Shown in pieces: positions 33,506 to 42,864 of a stretch of 64,000 nt of DNA. Source of the DNA: Roseateles oligotrophus. GTDB taxonomy: Bacteria > Pseudomonadota > Gammaproteobacteria > Burkholderiales > Burkholderiaceae_C. The translations under genes and the position numbers were made by a program. Under the pieces are notes generated by a model. That model did no database searches and was not told the origin of the DNA. It saw nothing but the letters and a program-made list of their open reading frames with translations. Every line of letters starts with the position of its first letter. The first letter of the stretch is position 1. The DNA is taken from positions 62,001 to 126,000 of the forward strand of contig NZ_JAJIRN010000006.1 in the NCBI RefSeq assembly GCF_025717515.1. The letters run 5' to 3'.

Positions 33506-35968
33506 TTCGGCCGGCTCGGAGCCAGGGTCGGGCGCTAACTGCCAAGGTCCCTGCAGACCTGCCGGCGACTCCGCTTGCCAATGCCAGTAACGCCTGGCCT
33601 GCTCGCGCTGGCATTGGCCGAGCAAGTCACCACTGCGCCAGCGCCAGGCGCCGCATTCAGCCGAGCCGCGCACCTCGATGTCGCGGGCCTGGTAGCGTGC
33701 CAAAACAGACGGTGCCGGATGGCCAAAGCGGTTGCGGTAGCCCGCCTGAATGATCGCCCAGCGCGGCGCCACGGCGTCCAAGAATGCGTCGCTGCTTGAT
33801 GTCTTGCTGCCATGGTGCGGCACCATCAAGACCTCGCTTTGCAAGCTACCGACGGCCCGGCGCTCAATCAGCGCCAACTCCTGCGGCGCCTCCAGATCGC
33901 CGGTCAGCAGCGCGCTATGACCCGAGGCCGAAGTCAGCCGCAACACGCAGGACATCGCATTGCTCGTCAGGGTCTGCAGGTAATTGGCCAGTTGCGGGTG
34001 CAAGACCTCGAAGTGCACACCGTCCCAGACCCAGCTCTGCCCCTCCACGCAGCGCCGCTGTGCCACATGGCTGCGCAGCAGCGGATGGCCGGTTTCGAGC
34101 GAACTGCTCAGCTCGGCCACCGGCAGCCCGGCCAGCAGCGAGGCCGCGCCGCCGGTATGGTCGCTGTCGCGGTGGCTGAGCATCAAGAGATCAAGCCGCT
34201 TGACACCCGAGGCGAACATCAGCGGCAACAGCACCCGCTGGCCGGCATCCGCGCCGGGCCCATAAGCAGGGCCGCTGTCATAGCCCATTTGATGCGTGGC
34301 GGTCAGCACCAGCACGGCGGTGCCCTGGCCAATATCGGCCACCAAGAGTTCGAACTCGCCCGGTGCGGGGCGCGGCGGCGCCGGCCAGAGCATGGGCAGG
34401 GTCAAGACCAGCCCGATCGCGCGCAGGCGCAGCGGCAGCGGCAAGACCAGAAAAACTGCGCCCAGCAGCCCCAAGGCCTGCGCCCATGGCGGCGCCACCG
34501 GCACCGTCCAGAGGGCCAAAGGCCAGGCCGCCAGCCAGTGCAGGTAAGCCATTAAAAGTTGGACCGCGCCATCCGCCAATTGCCATAAGGCGGGGACAAG
34601 GGCGCCCAGCATGGCCAGCGGCGTGATGACGAAACTGACCCAGGGAATCGCCAGCAGATTGGCCAGCAAACCGACCAGGGAAATCTGTTGAAAGAACAGC
34701 AAGCTCAAGGGTGCCAGGCCGCCAGTGGCCACCCACTGGCTGTGCAGGCCGGCGCGCAAATGCTCGCGCCAGCCTTTCTTCACCGGTGCTTGCTCATCAC
34801 CGCTGGCCATCAGCAAACCCACCGCCGCGAAGGACAGCCAAAAGCCCGCCTGCCCGATCGCCCAAGGGTCGACCAAGGTGACCGCCAAGGCCGAGATCAG
34901 CAGACACAAGGGCCAGGGCCAGCGCAGGCCCAGGCTGCGCAACAAGGCCAGCGTGACCAGCATCCAGACGGTGCGCTGCGCCGGCACGCCCCAGCCGGAA
35001 AACAAGGCATAGGCCAGGGCCGCCAGCACGCCCGCCCAGCGTGCGATATTCGGCGCCGGCCAACGCAGGCATAGGCGCGCGCTGCGCCGCCAACCCCAGG
35101 CGAGCAGCCATTGCGCGGCCCAGGCAAACATGGTCACGTGCAAGCCACTGACGCTGAGCAAATGGCTGACGCCGGTGGCCCGGAACAGCGCCCAGTCGGC
35201 CGAGGCAATCGCCGCCTGATCGCCCAGACTCAGGGCGGCCAGGATGCCGGCATGGGTCTTGTCGGGCACGCGCCGCATCAAGGCTTCACGCAGACCCGAG
35301 CGCCAGGCATTCAGCGACCACCAAGGCGCGGCCGCCAGCCGCAGGCCGCCCATCGGCCGCACCACGCCGCTGGCGCGCAGGCCCTGCTCGAACATCCAGA
35401 ATTCAAAGTCGAAGGCATAGGGGTTCATCAAACCATGCGGGCGCTTCAGGCGCAGCAGCAGTTGCCAGCGTTCGCCGGCGCGCAGCAGCGGCGCGGCCGC
35501 GTCGTCGCCCTGCGCATACCAGGCCAGCGCCAAGCGCGGCGGCAAGCGCAAAGCGGGTGATTGCCGCGTGGCACCGGCGAAAGCCTCCTCGACCTCGAAC
35601 TCAAAGCGCCAACCCGCCGCGCCGAACATGCCTTGCGTCGCGATTGGCAGCGAGTCGACCCGGCCCAGCACCAGCACATCACGGCCCTCCCAGGCCGCGG
35701 GCAAGCTCTCGCTCAGGCGCAACTCGGACCGCCAAGCGGCCTGCACAAAGGCCAGCAAGCCGACGGCCAGCGCCAGGCAAAGCGCGGCCGGGGTGATCGC
35801 CGTTGCCAGCAAGCGGCGCCAAGCCCAGGCTGCGCCCAGCATGAGCAGCAGCAAGCACAGGTATTCGGCGGCGCTGGGTAAACGGGCGCATTGCTGCAGC
35901 AGGCTCAGGCCCAACAGCCATGCGGCGGCCGGCAGGGCTAGATGGATGGCTTCTGATTTATGTGCCAT
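33488..35968 (-). CDS. comEC: ComEC/Rec2 DNA uptake channel
   Basis: 826 residues: N-terminal DUF4131 region with TM helices (about 10-60) and an OB-like domain, the central Competence domain (VSHLLSVSGLHVTMFAW, GWGVPAQRTVWMLVTLALL), and a C-terminal metallo-beta-lactamase domain (VADIGQGTAVLVLTATH, LMLSHRDSDHTGG, MVPHHGSKTSSSDAFL). It carries single-stranded DNA across the inner membrane during natural transformation. Start ATG 35968 (MAHKSEAIH) precedes the first TM. No other competence gene is here, as is usual. Confidence 0.94.
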   Translation of the reverse strand: MAHKSEAIHLALPAAAWLLGLSLLQQCARLPSAAEYLCLLLLMLGAAWAWRRLLATAITPAALCLALAVGLLAFVQAAWRSELRLSESLPAAWEGRDVLVLGRVDSLPIATQGMFGAAGWRFEFEVEEAFAGATRQSPALRLPPRLALAWYAQGDDAAAPLLRAGERWQLLLRLKRPHGLMNPYAFDFEFWMFEQGLRASGVVRPMGGLRLAAAPWWSLNAWRSGLREALMRRVPDKTHAGILAALSLGDQAAIASADWALFRATGVSHLLSVSGLHVTMFAWAAQWLLAWGWRRSARLCLRWPAPNIARWAGVLAALAYALFSGWGVPAQRTVWMLVTLALLRSLGLRWPWPLCLLISALAVTLVDPWAIGQAGFWLSFAAVGLLMASGDEQAPVKKGWREHLRAGLHSQWVATGGLAPLSLLFFQQISLVGLLANLLAIPWVSFVITPLAMLGALVPALWQLADGAVQLLMAYLHWLAAWPLALWTVPVAPPWAQALGLLGAVFLVLPLPLRLRAIGLVLTLPMLWPAPPRPAPGEFELLVADIGQGTAVLVLTATHQMGYDSGPAYGPGADAGQRVLLPLMFASGVKRLDLLMLSHRDSDHTGGAASLLAGLPVAELSSSLETGHPLLRSHVAQRRCVEGQSWVWDGVHFEVLHPQLANYLQTLTSNAMSCVLRLTSASGHSALLTGDLEAPQELALIERRAVGSLQSEVLMVPHHGSKTSSSDAFLDAVAPRWAIIQAGYRNRFGHPAPSVLARYQARDIEVRGSAECGAWRWRSGDLLGQCQREQARRYWHWQAESPAGLQGPWQLAPDPGSEPAELPSLP

Positions 35969-36098
35969 AGGGGGCAATGCGACGCGGCTTGCTCGGCTTG
36001 CCTTGCTCGGCGCCGAGTCGGCTCGGTGTAGGATGCGCGCCACCTGATCCTACCCATACACTGGCGGCAGAGCCAGTCAATCAACGCGAGTCCACCCC

Positions 36099-36572
36099 AT
36101 GAACGCCACCCCCATCTACAGCAAGCTTCAGACCCTGGGTATCGAGTTGCCGCCGCTGGCGGTGCCGGTTGCGGCCTATGTGCCGTTTGTGCGCACGGGT
36201 AATCTGATTTTCCTGTCCGGCCATCTGGCCAAAAAAGACGGCAAGGTCTGGACCGGCCAACTCGGCCGCGATGTCGACACCGCCACCGGCAAAGCTGCCG
36301 CACGCGCGATCGCGATCGACCTGATGGGCACCTTGCACGCCGCTTTGGGCGATTTGAACAAGGTCACCCGCATCGTCAAGCTGATGAGCTTGGTCAACAG
36401 CACCGGTGACTTCACCGAGCAGCACCTGGTCACCAATGGCTGCTCCGAGTTGCTGGCCGAGGTCTTCGGCCCCGCTATCGGCGCCCATGCCCGCAGCGCT
36501 TTTGGCGTCGCGCAAAACCCGATGGGCGCTTGCGTCGAGATCGATCTGATCGCGGAAGTGGCGGCCGACTGA
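36099..36572 (+). CDS. RidA/YjgF-family protein
   Basis: 157 residues of the RidA family, subgroup with longer N terminus (YSKLQTLGIELPPLAVPVAAYVPFVRTGNLIFLSGHL). Conserved MSLVNSTGDFTEQHLVTNGCSELL and a C-terminal GVAQNPMGACVEIDLIAEV. Classical RidA hydrolyses reactive enamines/imines; the substrate-binding Arg of true RidA (before the C-terminal V-E motif) is not seen here (NPMGACVEID), so imine deaminase activity is doubtful. The stop overlaps dsbB (TGATG). Confidence 0.88.
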   Translation: MNATPIYSKLQTLGIELPPLAVPVAAYVPFVRTGNLIFLSGHLAKKDGKVWTGQLGRDVDTATGKAAARAIAIDLMGTLHAALGDLNKVTRIVKLMSLVNSTGDFTEQHLVTNGCSELLAEVFGPAIGAHARSAFGVAQNPMGACVEIDLIAEVAAD

Positions 36573-37063
36573 TGTTCCTCAAACGTTCCAGATTCCCGGC
36601 CCAGGCGCTCGCCGCCATCTTCTTCATCAGCCTCGCAGCCGTCGCCGCCGCCTTGGTGGCCCAGCATCAATTCGGGGTCAAGCCTTGCCCCTGGTGCGTG
36701 ATGCAGCGCGGCGTGTTCTTGTTGATCGGCCTGGTGGCCGGGCTGGGATGGTTGCTCAGACGCCATCGCAGCATTCGCAGGGCCGGCCTGATCTTGATCG
36801 CCGGTCTGGGCGTGGCGGGGGTGGCTGCGGCCGCCTTCCAGCATGAGGTCGCCGCCAAACTCGCGTCCTGCGACATGACCTTCGCCGACCGTTTGCTGAG
36901 CGCGCTTGATCTGGAAACCCTGCTGCCCTCCGTCTTCATGGTCACGGCCTCTTGCAGCGAGGCTGCCGCCTACCGTTTGCTGGGCCTGCCTTACGAGGTC
37001 TGGAGCGGCCTGCTGTTCGCCGCCATCGGCGTCGCCAGCCTGATCGCCGTGAAGAAGCGCTGA
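36572..37063 (+). CDS. dsbB: Disulfide bond formation protein B
   Basis: 163 residues, four TM segments. Both redox Cys pairs are present: Cys39/Cys42 in KPCPWCVMQRG (quinone-linked) and Cys100/Cys128 in the second periplasmic loop (LASCDMTFA; VTASCSEAA). It re-oxidises DsbA and passes electrons to quinone. Translationally coupled to ridA. The ATG at 36572 directly precedes the first TM. Confidence 0.93.
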   Translation: MFLKRSRFPAQALAAIFFISLAAVAAALVAQHQFGVKPCPWCVMQRGVFLLIGLVAGLGWLLRRHRSIRRAGLILIAGLGVAGVAAAAFQHEVAAKLASCDMTFADRLLSALDLETLLPSVFMVTASCSEAAAYRLLGLPYEVWSGLLFAAIGVASLIAVKKR

Positions 37064-37130
37064 CCCAGGTCAAGGCTTGCATGGGCGTGGCCGGCTACCC
37101 TTGCGGGCTTAGCCAATCTGGGCCACGCGC

Positions 37131-38384
37131 ATGCAATCAGTCAGCCATTCGAATATTTCACCTCAGGCCCCGCAAGAAGTCTTGATCGTCGGCGCCGGCC
37201 CGGCCGGTCTCGGCATGGCTTGCGCGCTGGCGGATGCCGGCATCGCCAGTTGCGTGCTGGAGGCCAATAGCCTCGCCTCGATCGAGCAGCCGGCCGAAGA
37301 CGGCCGCGAGATTGCCCTCACGCACAAAGGCATCGCCATCCTGCAGGCTTTGGGCCAATGGCAGGACTTGCCGGCCGCCGAAATTGCGCCGCTGCGCCGC
37401 GCCCATGTCTTCAATGGCGACAGCCCGGATCACCTGGCCTTCGACGCCGAGGGCTCGGGCCGCGAGGTGCTGGGCAGTCTGGTGTCCAACCATTGGCTGC
37501 GCAGGGTGGCCTATCAAGGCGCGCTGAAGCGGCAGGGCTTGATCACGATCCGCGCCGACAGCCGCGTCTGCGGCCTCGAGATCGGGGCAGAAGCGGCCAG
37601 CCTCACGCTGAGCGGCGGTGAACGCTTGACGGCCCAGTTGCTGATTGCCGCCGACAGCCGCTTCTCAAACATCCGCCGCCAGGCCGGCGTCGGGGCGCAG
37701 ATGCGCGACTTCGGCCGCAGCGTGATCGTCTGCCGTATCAAGCACGCACAAGCCAACCAAGGCATCGCGCTCGAGTGTTTTCACTACGGCCACACCTTGG
37801 CGATCTTGCCGCTCAATGGCGATTGCAGCTCGCTGGTGCTGACGCTGCCGGCCGACCGGGCCACGGCCATGATGGCCTGGGACGAGGCGCAGTTCATGCA
37901 ATGGGTGAGCAGCGAATTGCGCGGCCGGCTGGGTGATCTTGAGCCGGTCGGCGCTCGCCATCTCTACCCGCTGGTGGCCACCTACGCGCACCGCTTTGCC
38001 GCCCAGCGCCTGGCCCTGGTCGGCGACGCGGCCGTCGGCATGCACCCGGTCACCGCGCATGGCTATAACTTCGGCTTGTACGGCCTGAGCTTGCTGGCCG
38101 GCCTCTTGGCCGAGGCCAAAAAGAAGGGCCAGGATTTGGGCGGCTCCGCAGCACTTCAGCGTTATGCCAGCGAGCACCGGCGCAATACCTGGGCGATCTA
38201 CCAGGGCACCAATGCGGTGGTCAAGCTCTTCACCGACGAGCGCCCGGCCGCCCGCCTGCTGCGCCGCGGCGTGCTGCAAGCCGCTCAAGCCTTGCCGCCT
38301 GTGAGGGCCGCCATCAGCGCCCAGCTGACGGGGCGCCAGCCGGGCCTGCTGCGCCAGCTGCGCAGCCTGGTCGGCGCGAGTTAG
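37131..38384 (+). CDS. ubiM: UbiH/UbiM-family FAD monooxygenase
   Basis: 417 residues. Rossmann FAD motif VGAGPAGLGMACALADAG near 20, REIALTHKGIAILQALGQW for the family middle motif, and LVGDAAVGMHPVTAHGYNFGL for the second FAD site. This pattern belongs to the UbiH/UbiF/VisC flavoprotein hydroxylases that hydroxylate the ubiquinone ring; LTHKG and TAHGYNFGL resemble the UbiM branch, which acts at one or more ring positions. The exact position specificity is uncertain. It is preceded by dsbB, whose electrons end in quinone. The 3' end overlaps the convergent GGT gene by four bases. Confidence 0.75.
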   Translation: MQSVSHSNISPQAPQEVLIVGAGPAGLGMACALADAGIASCVLEANSLASIEQPAEDGREIALTHKGIAILQALGQWQDLPAAEIAPLRRAHVFNGDSPDHLAFDAEGSGREVLGSLVSNHWLRRVAYQGALKRQGLITIRADSRVCGLEIGAEAASLTLSGGERLTAQLLIAADSRFSNIRRQAGVGAQMRDFGRSVIVCRIKHAQANQGIALECFHYGHTLAILPLNGDCSSLVLTLPADRATAMMAWDEAQFMQWVSSELRGRLGDLEPVGARHLYPLVATYAHRFAAQRLALVGDAAVGMHPVTAHGYNFGLYGLSLLAGLLAEAKKKGQDLGGSAALQRYASEHRRNTWAIYQGTNAVVKLFTDERPAARLLRRGVLQAAQALPPVRAAISAQLTGRQPGLLRQLRSLVGAS

Positions 38385-40261
38385 TCGCCGCGCACCACGC
38401 CTTCACGGCGCGGGTCGGCGCCGCCCAGCCAGCCGCCACCGTCCTTTGCGGGCCGGCGCATGATGGCTTGCGAGCCACTGGTCAAGTCGCGCTCGACCAC
38501 CTCATGGCCCAAGGCCCGCAGGCCGGCCGCGGTGCCGGCCGGGAACAGATTGGGTTCCAGCAGCGTTGGCCCATTGAAGGCGCCGAAATTGGGCAGCGAG
38601 ATCGCCTCTTGCACATTCATCTCCCAATCATGGGTGGCGATAAGCATCTTGGCGACATAGTGAATGATGGCCGCACCGCCGGGCGATCCCAAGCTCATCA
38701 ACAAGCGCCCGTCGCGGCGGTCGAACACCAGGGTCGGCGCCATGCTGGAGCGCGGCCGCTTGCCCGGCTCCAAGCGATTCGCGACCGGCTGACCGGCGGC
38801 GTCGCGCGGATTCAGCGCGAAGTCGGTCAGCTGGTTATTCAGCAAGAATCCGCCGACCAGACCGGTCCCGCCGTCACTCATGATGCGCGAGCCAAACACC
38901 GACTCCACCGTCGTCGTCATCGACACCGCCCGCCCTTCGGCGTCGACCACGCTGATGTGGCTGGTGCCGTACTCGGGCTGTGCAGCCTGCGGGGCATAGG
39001 CGGTTTTGAGCAGCCCCGGCTGGCCGGGCTTGGCCACCCCGCTGCTGCGCGGGCCGATCAGGGCAGCGCGTTGACGCAGATAGTCGGGCGCCAACAAGCT
39101 GGCCCAATCGCCACCGGGTGCGGCCACAAAATCGGGGTCGGCGACGAACTGAGCGCGGTCGGCAAAGGCCAGATTGGCGGCCTGCGCGTAACGGTTGAGC
39201 CAAGCGGCGCTCGGCAGGCCCGCATCCAGCGACTGCGCGGCGCTTTGCTGCGCCGTCATACCCAGCATCTGCATCACGGCAAGGTGGCCCGACGAAGGCG
39301 GCGGGAAGCCACAAACCCGCCAGGTTTCGCGCCAATCGCTACACATTGGCTCGCGCCACTTGGGGCTATAGCCGGCCATATCGGCCTCGCTCAGCAAGCC
39401 CGGATTACTGGCGTGGCCGCGCACCCGGCGCACGATGTCGGCCGCGACCGGGCCGCGCATAAAGGCCTCGGAACCACCTTTGGCCACCTTTCTCAAGACC
39501 TCGGCCAGGGCGGGGTTGCGCAGCAGCGTACCCACCGGCAATGGCGCCCCGGCCGCATCGAAAAAGTACTTGGCGGCCTGCGGGTCGCGCTTGATCTGCG
39601 GGTCGCCACTGAGCATTTGATGCATACGGCTGCCAAGCTCGAAGCCGTTCTCGCTCAGCCTGATGGCCGGCTCGAACAGCCGCGCCCAGGGCAGCTTGCC
39701 GTACTTGACATGCGCCTGCTCCAGCATGCGCAGCAGACCCGGCGTACCGACCGAGCGGCCACCGACCACCGCCTGGACATAGTTCATCGTTTGCCCGTCG
39801 GGCTTCAGGAACAGCCGCTCGTCGGCGGCGGCCGGTGCGGTCTCGCGGCCGTCCAGCGCAACGACTTGTCGGCCGTCCCAATGCATCAAGAAAGCGCCAC
39901 CGGCAATGCCGCTGGATTGCGGCTCGACCAGAGTCAGCACCAACTGGGTGGCGATGGCAGCATCCAAGGCGCTGCCGCCGGCACGCAGCATCTCGTAGCC
40001 GGCATCCGCCGCCAGCGGGTGGGCGGCGGCGACCGCGAAGCGCTGTGCGGCCCAACCGGGCTTTTGGCTCCAGCCGCTGGGGCCTTCGGGTTGTACGGGT
40101 ATGGTGGAGCTAGCCGCTACGGCAGTCGGACTCGCCGCCGGCACTTGAACAGTCGCGGGAACCTGAGGAAGAGGCGTCGAGCAAGCCGTCAACCACAAAG
40201 CAAACAAGGCGGGCAAAGCGGGCAAGGGCCAACAAGGCCTGGCATTGAATAGAGAATTCAT
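38381..40261 (-). CDS. ggt: Gamma-glutamyltransferase (lipoprotein precursor)
   Basis: 626 residues. Lipobox LTAC (LPALFALWLTACSTPLP), a Pro/Ala-rich linker, then the GGT N-nucleophile hydrolase: AHPLAADAGYEMLRAGGSALDAAIA, GAFLMHWDGRQVVALDGRETAP, and the autocleavage site PEYGTSHISVV with Thr433 as nucleophile. The small subunit has SVFGSRIMSDGGTGL, LNNQLTDFAL, RPRSSMAPTLVFD and SLGSPGGAAIIHYV. It cleaves gamma-glutamyl bonds of glutathione in the periplasm. Lipid anchoring rather than a soluble form is a variation on the E. coli enzyme. Start ATG 40261 begins the signal; upstream codons to 40330 look spurious. Confidence 0.93.
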   Translation of the reverse strand: MNSLFNARPCWPLPALPALFALWLTACSTPLPQVPATVQVPAASPTAVAASSTIPVQPEGPSGWSQKPGWAAQRFAVAAAHPLAADAGYEMLRAGGSALDAAIATQLVLTLVEPQSSGIAGGAFLMHWDGRQVVALDGRETAPAAADERLFLKPDGQTMNYVQAVVGGRSVGTPGLLRMLEQAHVKYGKLPWARLFEPAIRLSENGFELGSRMHQMLSGDPQIKRDPQAAKYFFDAAGAPLPVGTLLRNPALAEVLRKVAKGGSEAFMRGPVAADIVRRVRGHASNPGLLSEADMAGYSPKWREPMCSDWRETWRVCGFPPPSSGHLAVMQMLGMTAQQSAAQSLDAGLPSAAWLNRYAQAANLAFADRAQFVADPDFVAAPGGDWASLLAPDYLRQRAALIGPRSSGVAKPGQPGLLKTAYAPQAAQPEYGTSHISVVDAEGRAVSMTTTVESVFGSRIMSDGGTGLVGGFLLNNQLTDFALNPRDAAGQPVANRLEPGKRPRSSMAPTLVFDRRDGRLLMSLGSPGGAAIIHYVAKMLIATHDWEMNVQEAISLPNFGAFNGPTLLEPNLFPAGTAAGLRALGHEVVERDLTSGSQAIMRRPAKDGGGWLGGADPRREGVVRGD

Positions 40262-40453
40262 CGTTGCTGATTTGACTCGTAGCGAAAACCGCTGCGATGG
40301 TAGCGTGACCTGCCAGTGAAATTCACGCATAACACTTCATTCGAATGGATGGGGGTAAAGTTGCACGCCTTACACCACACCGCCAACACCCATCGCCGGC
40401 CCAGCCATCGCGATCATCGAAACGCGGTCTCGGCCGCTTCGGACGCTTAGTCA

Positions 40454-41596
40454 ATGCCCTTGCTCGTCAGCCTCCAACTTGCCCTGTATGTGCTGCTTTG
40501 GGCCTTGGCCAGCGCAGCGCTGAAGGACGAGCGACGCGCCATTTTGCAGTGGATGGGCTATGCCCTGGCCAGCGCCGGCTCGGTCGCCTTGCTCGGCTGG
40601 CGCCCCGATGGCCCTATATGGCTCACGCACACGGGTTCCAGCGCGGCCTCGCTGCTGAGTCTCATGCTGGCAAGCCGAGGGGTGCTGCTTTTTCTGGGGC
40701 TGCGCCCGAATGACCGTCTATCCATAGCCCTCGCTGGCGCGGCCGCCATGGGCCTGGGGTGGGTCGGCCCGTCTGACACAGCCTCGCGCTTGGCAGTCGC
40801 GGGCTTCTTCAACATCGTCGTGATCGTCGGCGGCTTTGTGCAATCGAGGCCGGCCTTCATGCGCGAATTCGGCTTGCGCCTGGCCGTCGCAGCCACCTTG
40901 CCTTCGCTGATTTTGATCGGCATGAATGGCTATTTCCTGATCCTCGGCCTGTTGGGCAGGGCGCCCGTCATCAGCGCGCAAAAAGGGGAACTGCCGATGG
41001 CCATCTGGGTGGTGACGCTGGTCAGCGCGGCAGCGTTCAACTATCTTTTTTTATTTCTGGTCGGCTTCAGAATGCAGCAAAGCCTGCAACGCCAGGCCAC
41101 CCACGATGTGCTGACCGGCCTGCCCAACCGCCGCGCCATGGCCCAAAGGCTGCAACTGGAGTGGGACCGCTCGCAGCGCTACGGCAAACCGTTCGTGGTG
41201 ATCAGCGCGGATGTCGACCATTTCAAAAGCATCAATGACCGCTATGGCCACGCCTTAGGCGACCAGGCCTTGATTGCGGTAGCGCGGGCCTTGCGGGCCA
41301 GCGCACGCGACTCCGACCATGTCAGCCGTGTCGGTGGCGAAGAGTTCTTGATCCTGATGCCCGAGGCGCAGATGGCGTCCGAAGGCCTGCCCAAGGCGGA
41401 GCGGCTGCGGGCCGCGATTGCGAGGCTGGAGCTCATGGCGCCGAGCGGCGAGAAGATTGCCCTGCACGCCAGCTTTGGCGTGTCGGGCTGGCTGGCCTCG
41501 GACCAAGACCGGGAACAGGTATTGCGCCGCGCGGATCGGGCGCTGTATGAGGCCAAGCACAAGGGCCGTGACCGCGTGGTGCTTCAGCCGGACTGA
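40454..41596 (+). CDS. Membrane diguanylate cyclase (GGDEF)
   Basis: 380 residues. Seven or so TM segments in residues 1-205, no recognised sensor domain, then a GGDEF domain (THDVLTGLPNRRAMAQRL, DVDHFKSINDRYGHALGDQAL, VSRVGGEEFLILMPEA). The active motif is GGEEF and an RxxD inhibitory site (RDSD) sits five residues before it, so it should be active and product-inhibited. It makes c-di-GMP, the signal read by LapD elsewhere in the window. A stand-alone gene, ending at a long palindromic element. Confidence 0.93.
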   Translation: MPLLVSLQLALYVLLWALASAALKDERRAILQWMGYALASAGSVALLGWRPDGPIWLTHTGSSAASLLSLMLASRGVLLFLGLRPNDRLSIALAGAAAMGLGWVGPSDTASRLAVAGFFNIVVIVGGFVQSRPAFMREFGLRLAVAATLPSLILIGMNGYFLILGLLGRAPVISAQKGELPMAIWVVTLVSAAAFNYLFLFLVGFRMQQSLQRQATHDVLTGLPNRRAMAQRLQLEWDRSQRYGKPFVVISADVDHFKSINDRYGHALGDQALIAVARALRASARDSDHVSRVGGEEFLILMPEAQMASEGLPKAERLRAAIARLELMAPSGEKIALHASFGVSGWLASDQDREQVLRRADRALYEAKHKGRDRVVLQPD

Positions 41597-41737
41597 GAGG
41601 GTGAGAACTTTTTACTGCGCGGCCGCCATGCGTCGTTGGCCGGATGCTCGGAATCCTCACGTACATGGAGTACGTTCCGGTTCCTGCGCTCCGTCCGCCT
41701 AGCCTGACGACCGCTCGCTACAAAAGTTCTCACCCTC
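41597..41737. repeat. Long palindromic intergenic element (copy 1)
   Basis: The 16-base ends GAGGGTGAGAACTTTT (41597-41612) and AAAAGTTCTCACCCTC (41722-41737) are exact reverse complements. Inside, the two halves remain partly complementary down to a centre ACGTAC-ATGGA-GTACGT (41659-41675). The 141 bases could fold as one cruciform/hairpin. It sits exactly between two convergent genes and may terminate both. Internal bases resemble the element at 49381. Confidence 0.8.
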
Positions 41738-41769
41738 TGAGCCAGCATCGGTCCACATTTTCCATTGAC

Positions 41770-42765
41770 TCAGACCCGCAGTCCAAAGCGATTGCGGTAG
41801 TCGCGCGGCGTCAACTGGGCCCAGCGTTTGAAGACCTTGCTGAAGGTCGATACATCCTCGTAGCCGCAGCGCAGCGTGATGTCTTGCAAGGACAGTTGGG
41901 TGGACTCCAGCAGCCCACGCGCGCGCTCCACCCGCAACTGCTGCACATATTGAATCGGCGTGCAGCCCTGCACCAGATGGAAGCGGCGCAGCAGCGTGCG
42001 CGGGCTGGTGTTGCAGTAGGCGGCCAGCTCGGGCAGCGTCCAGTCCTGGGCCAAGCGCTCGGTCAGCCAAGCGCGGGCGCGTTCGATCACGACATGACCG
42101 GCGCCTTCTATCATCGCGCTGGCGATATAAGGTGCTTGGGAGGCGCGCTGCGCATCCATCACCAGCACCCGCGCCGTTTGCTGGCGCAGGTCTTCACCGC
42201 CGAAGTAAGCGATTAGCCACAGCGCCAGGTCAAAGTAGGAGGTGATGCCGCCGGAGGAAACAAAGCCGCGGTCATGCACCAGCAACTGCTCCGCATCCAG
42301 CTCCACCAGCGGGTAATGGCTGCGGAAGAAGGCACTCAACCACCAGCTGGTGGTGGCCCTATGTCCGTCGAGCAGGCCCGCAGCGGCCAGCAAGCAGGTA
42401 CTCGAACAGGCGGACGCTATCAAGGGAAGCTCGGCCTCAAGACCCTGCAAGACCTTTTGCTCCTCACCCGCCGCCTCGATGACCGTCGCCAAGTCGCGCA
42501 CATTGTCGTGATAAATGCCCGGCAAGAGCAGCACGTCCGGGCGGCTGCGCTGCAGCGGTTTGAGCTCGAAACTCAAGCCGCCGAGGGCAAAGCTTTTGCT
42601 GCGCGCCGTCAGCCACTCGAGCTCGAACGAAACCCGCTGCGTGGCCGGGCGAATCCGCGCCAGGGTATTGGCAATGCGGAACACATCGGCCGGGCCCACC
42701 GCGCCACTGGGCAGGCAGCCCGGGTAGACCAGGATGCCCACCGAAACCTGTTTGGGGGAATTCAT
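41770..42765 (-). CDS. GlxA-family transcriptional regulator (DJ-1/PfpI plus AraC HTH)
   Basis: 331 residues. N-terminal DJ-1/PfpI-like domain (VGILVYPGCLPSGAVGPADVFRIAN; nucleophile-elbow-like ASACSSTCLLAAAGLL; TSWWLSAFF) and a C-terminal AraC double HTH (LPELAAYCNTSPRTLLRRFHLVQG; LSLQDITLRCGYEDVSTFSKVFKRW). Such regulators usually activate nearby catabolic or detoxification genes. It is divergent from the alpha/beta hydrolase gene (99-base gap), the likely target. Confidence 0.93.
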   Translation of the reverse strand: MNSPKQVSVGILVYPGCLPSGAVGPADVFRIANTLARIRPATQRVSFELEWLTARSKSFALGGLSFELKPLQRSRPDVLLLPGIYHDNVRDLATVIEAAGEEQKVLQGLEAELPLIASACSSTCLLAAAGLLDGHRATTSWWLSAFFRSHYPLVELDAEQLLVHDRGFVSSGGITSYFDLALWLIAYFGGEDLRQQTARVLVMDAQRASQAPYIASAMIEGAGHVVIERARAWLTERLAQDWTLPELAAYCNTSPRTLLRRFHLVQGCTPIQYVQQLRVERARGLLESTQLSLQDITLRCGYEDVSTFSKVFKRWAQLTPRDYRNRFGLRV

Positions 42766-42864
42766 GACTTGTCCAAAAAAGACATAACAATGTCATTTTA
42801 GCCACTTTCGCAAAACCACGGCCAAACGGACACTGACATCGTTCCTTCCCACCCGGAGTCCTTG

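Noticed and set aside
38468-40252. 594-codon open frame on the plus strand
   Set aside because: Antisense to the gamma-glutamyltransferase gene, whose catalytic motifs are clear.
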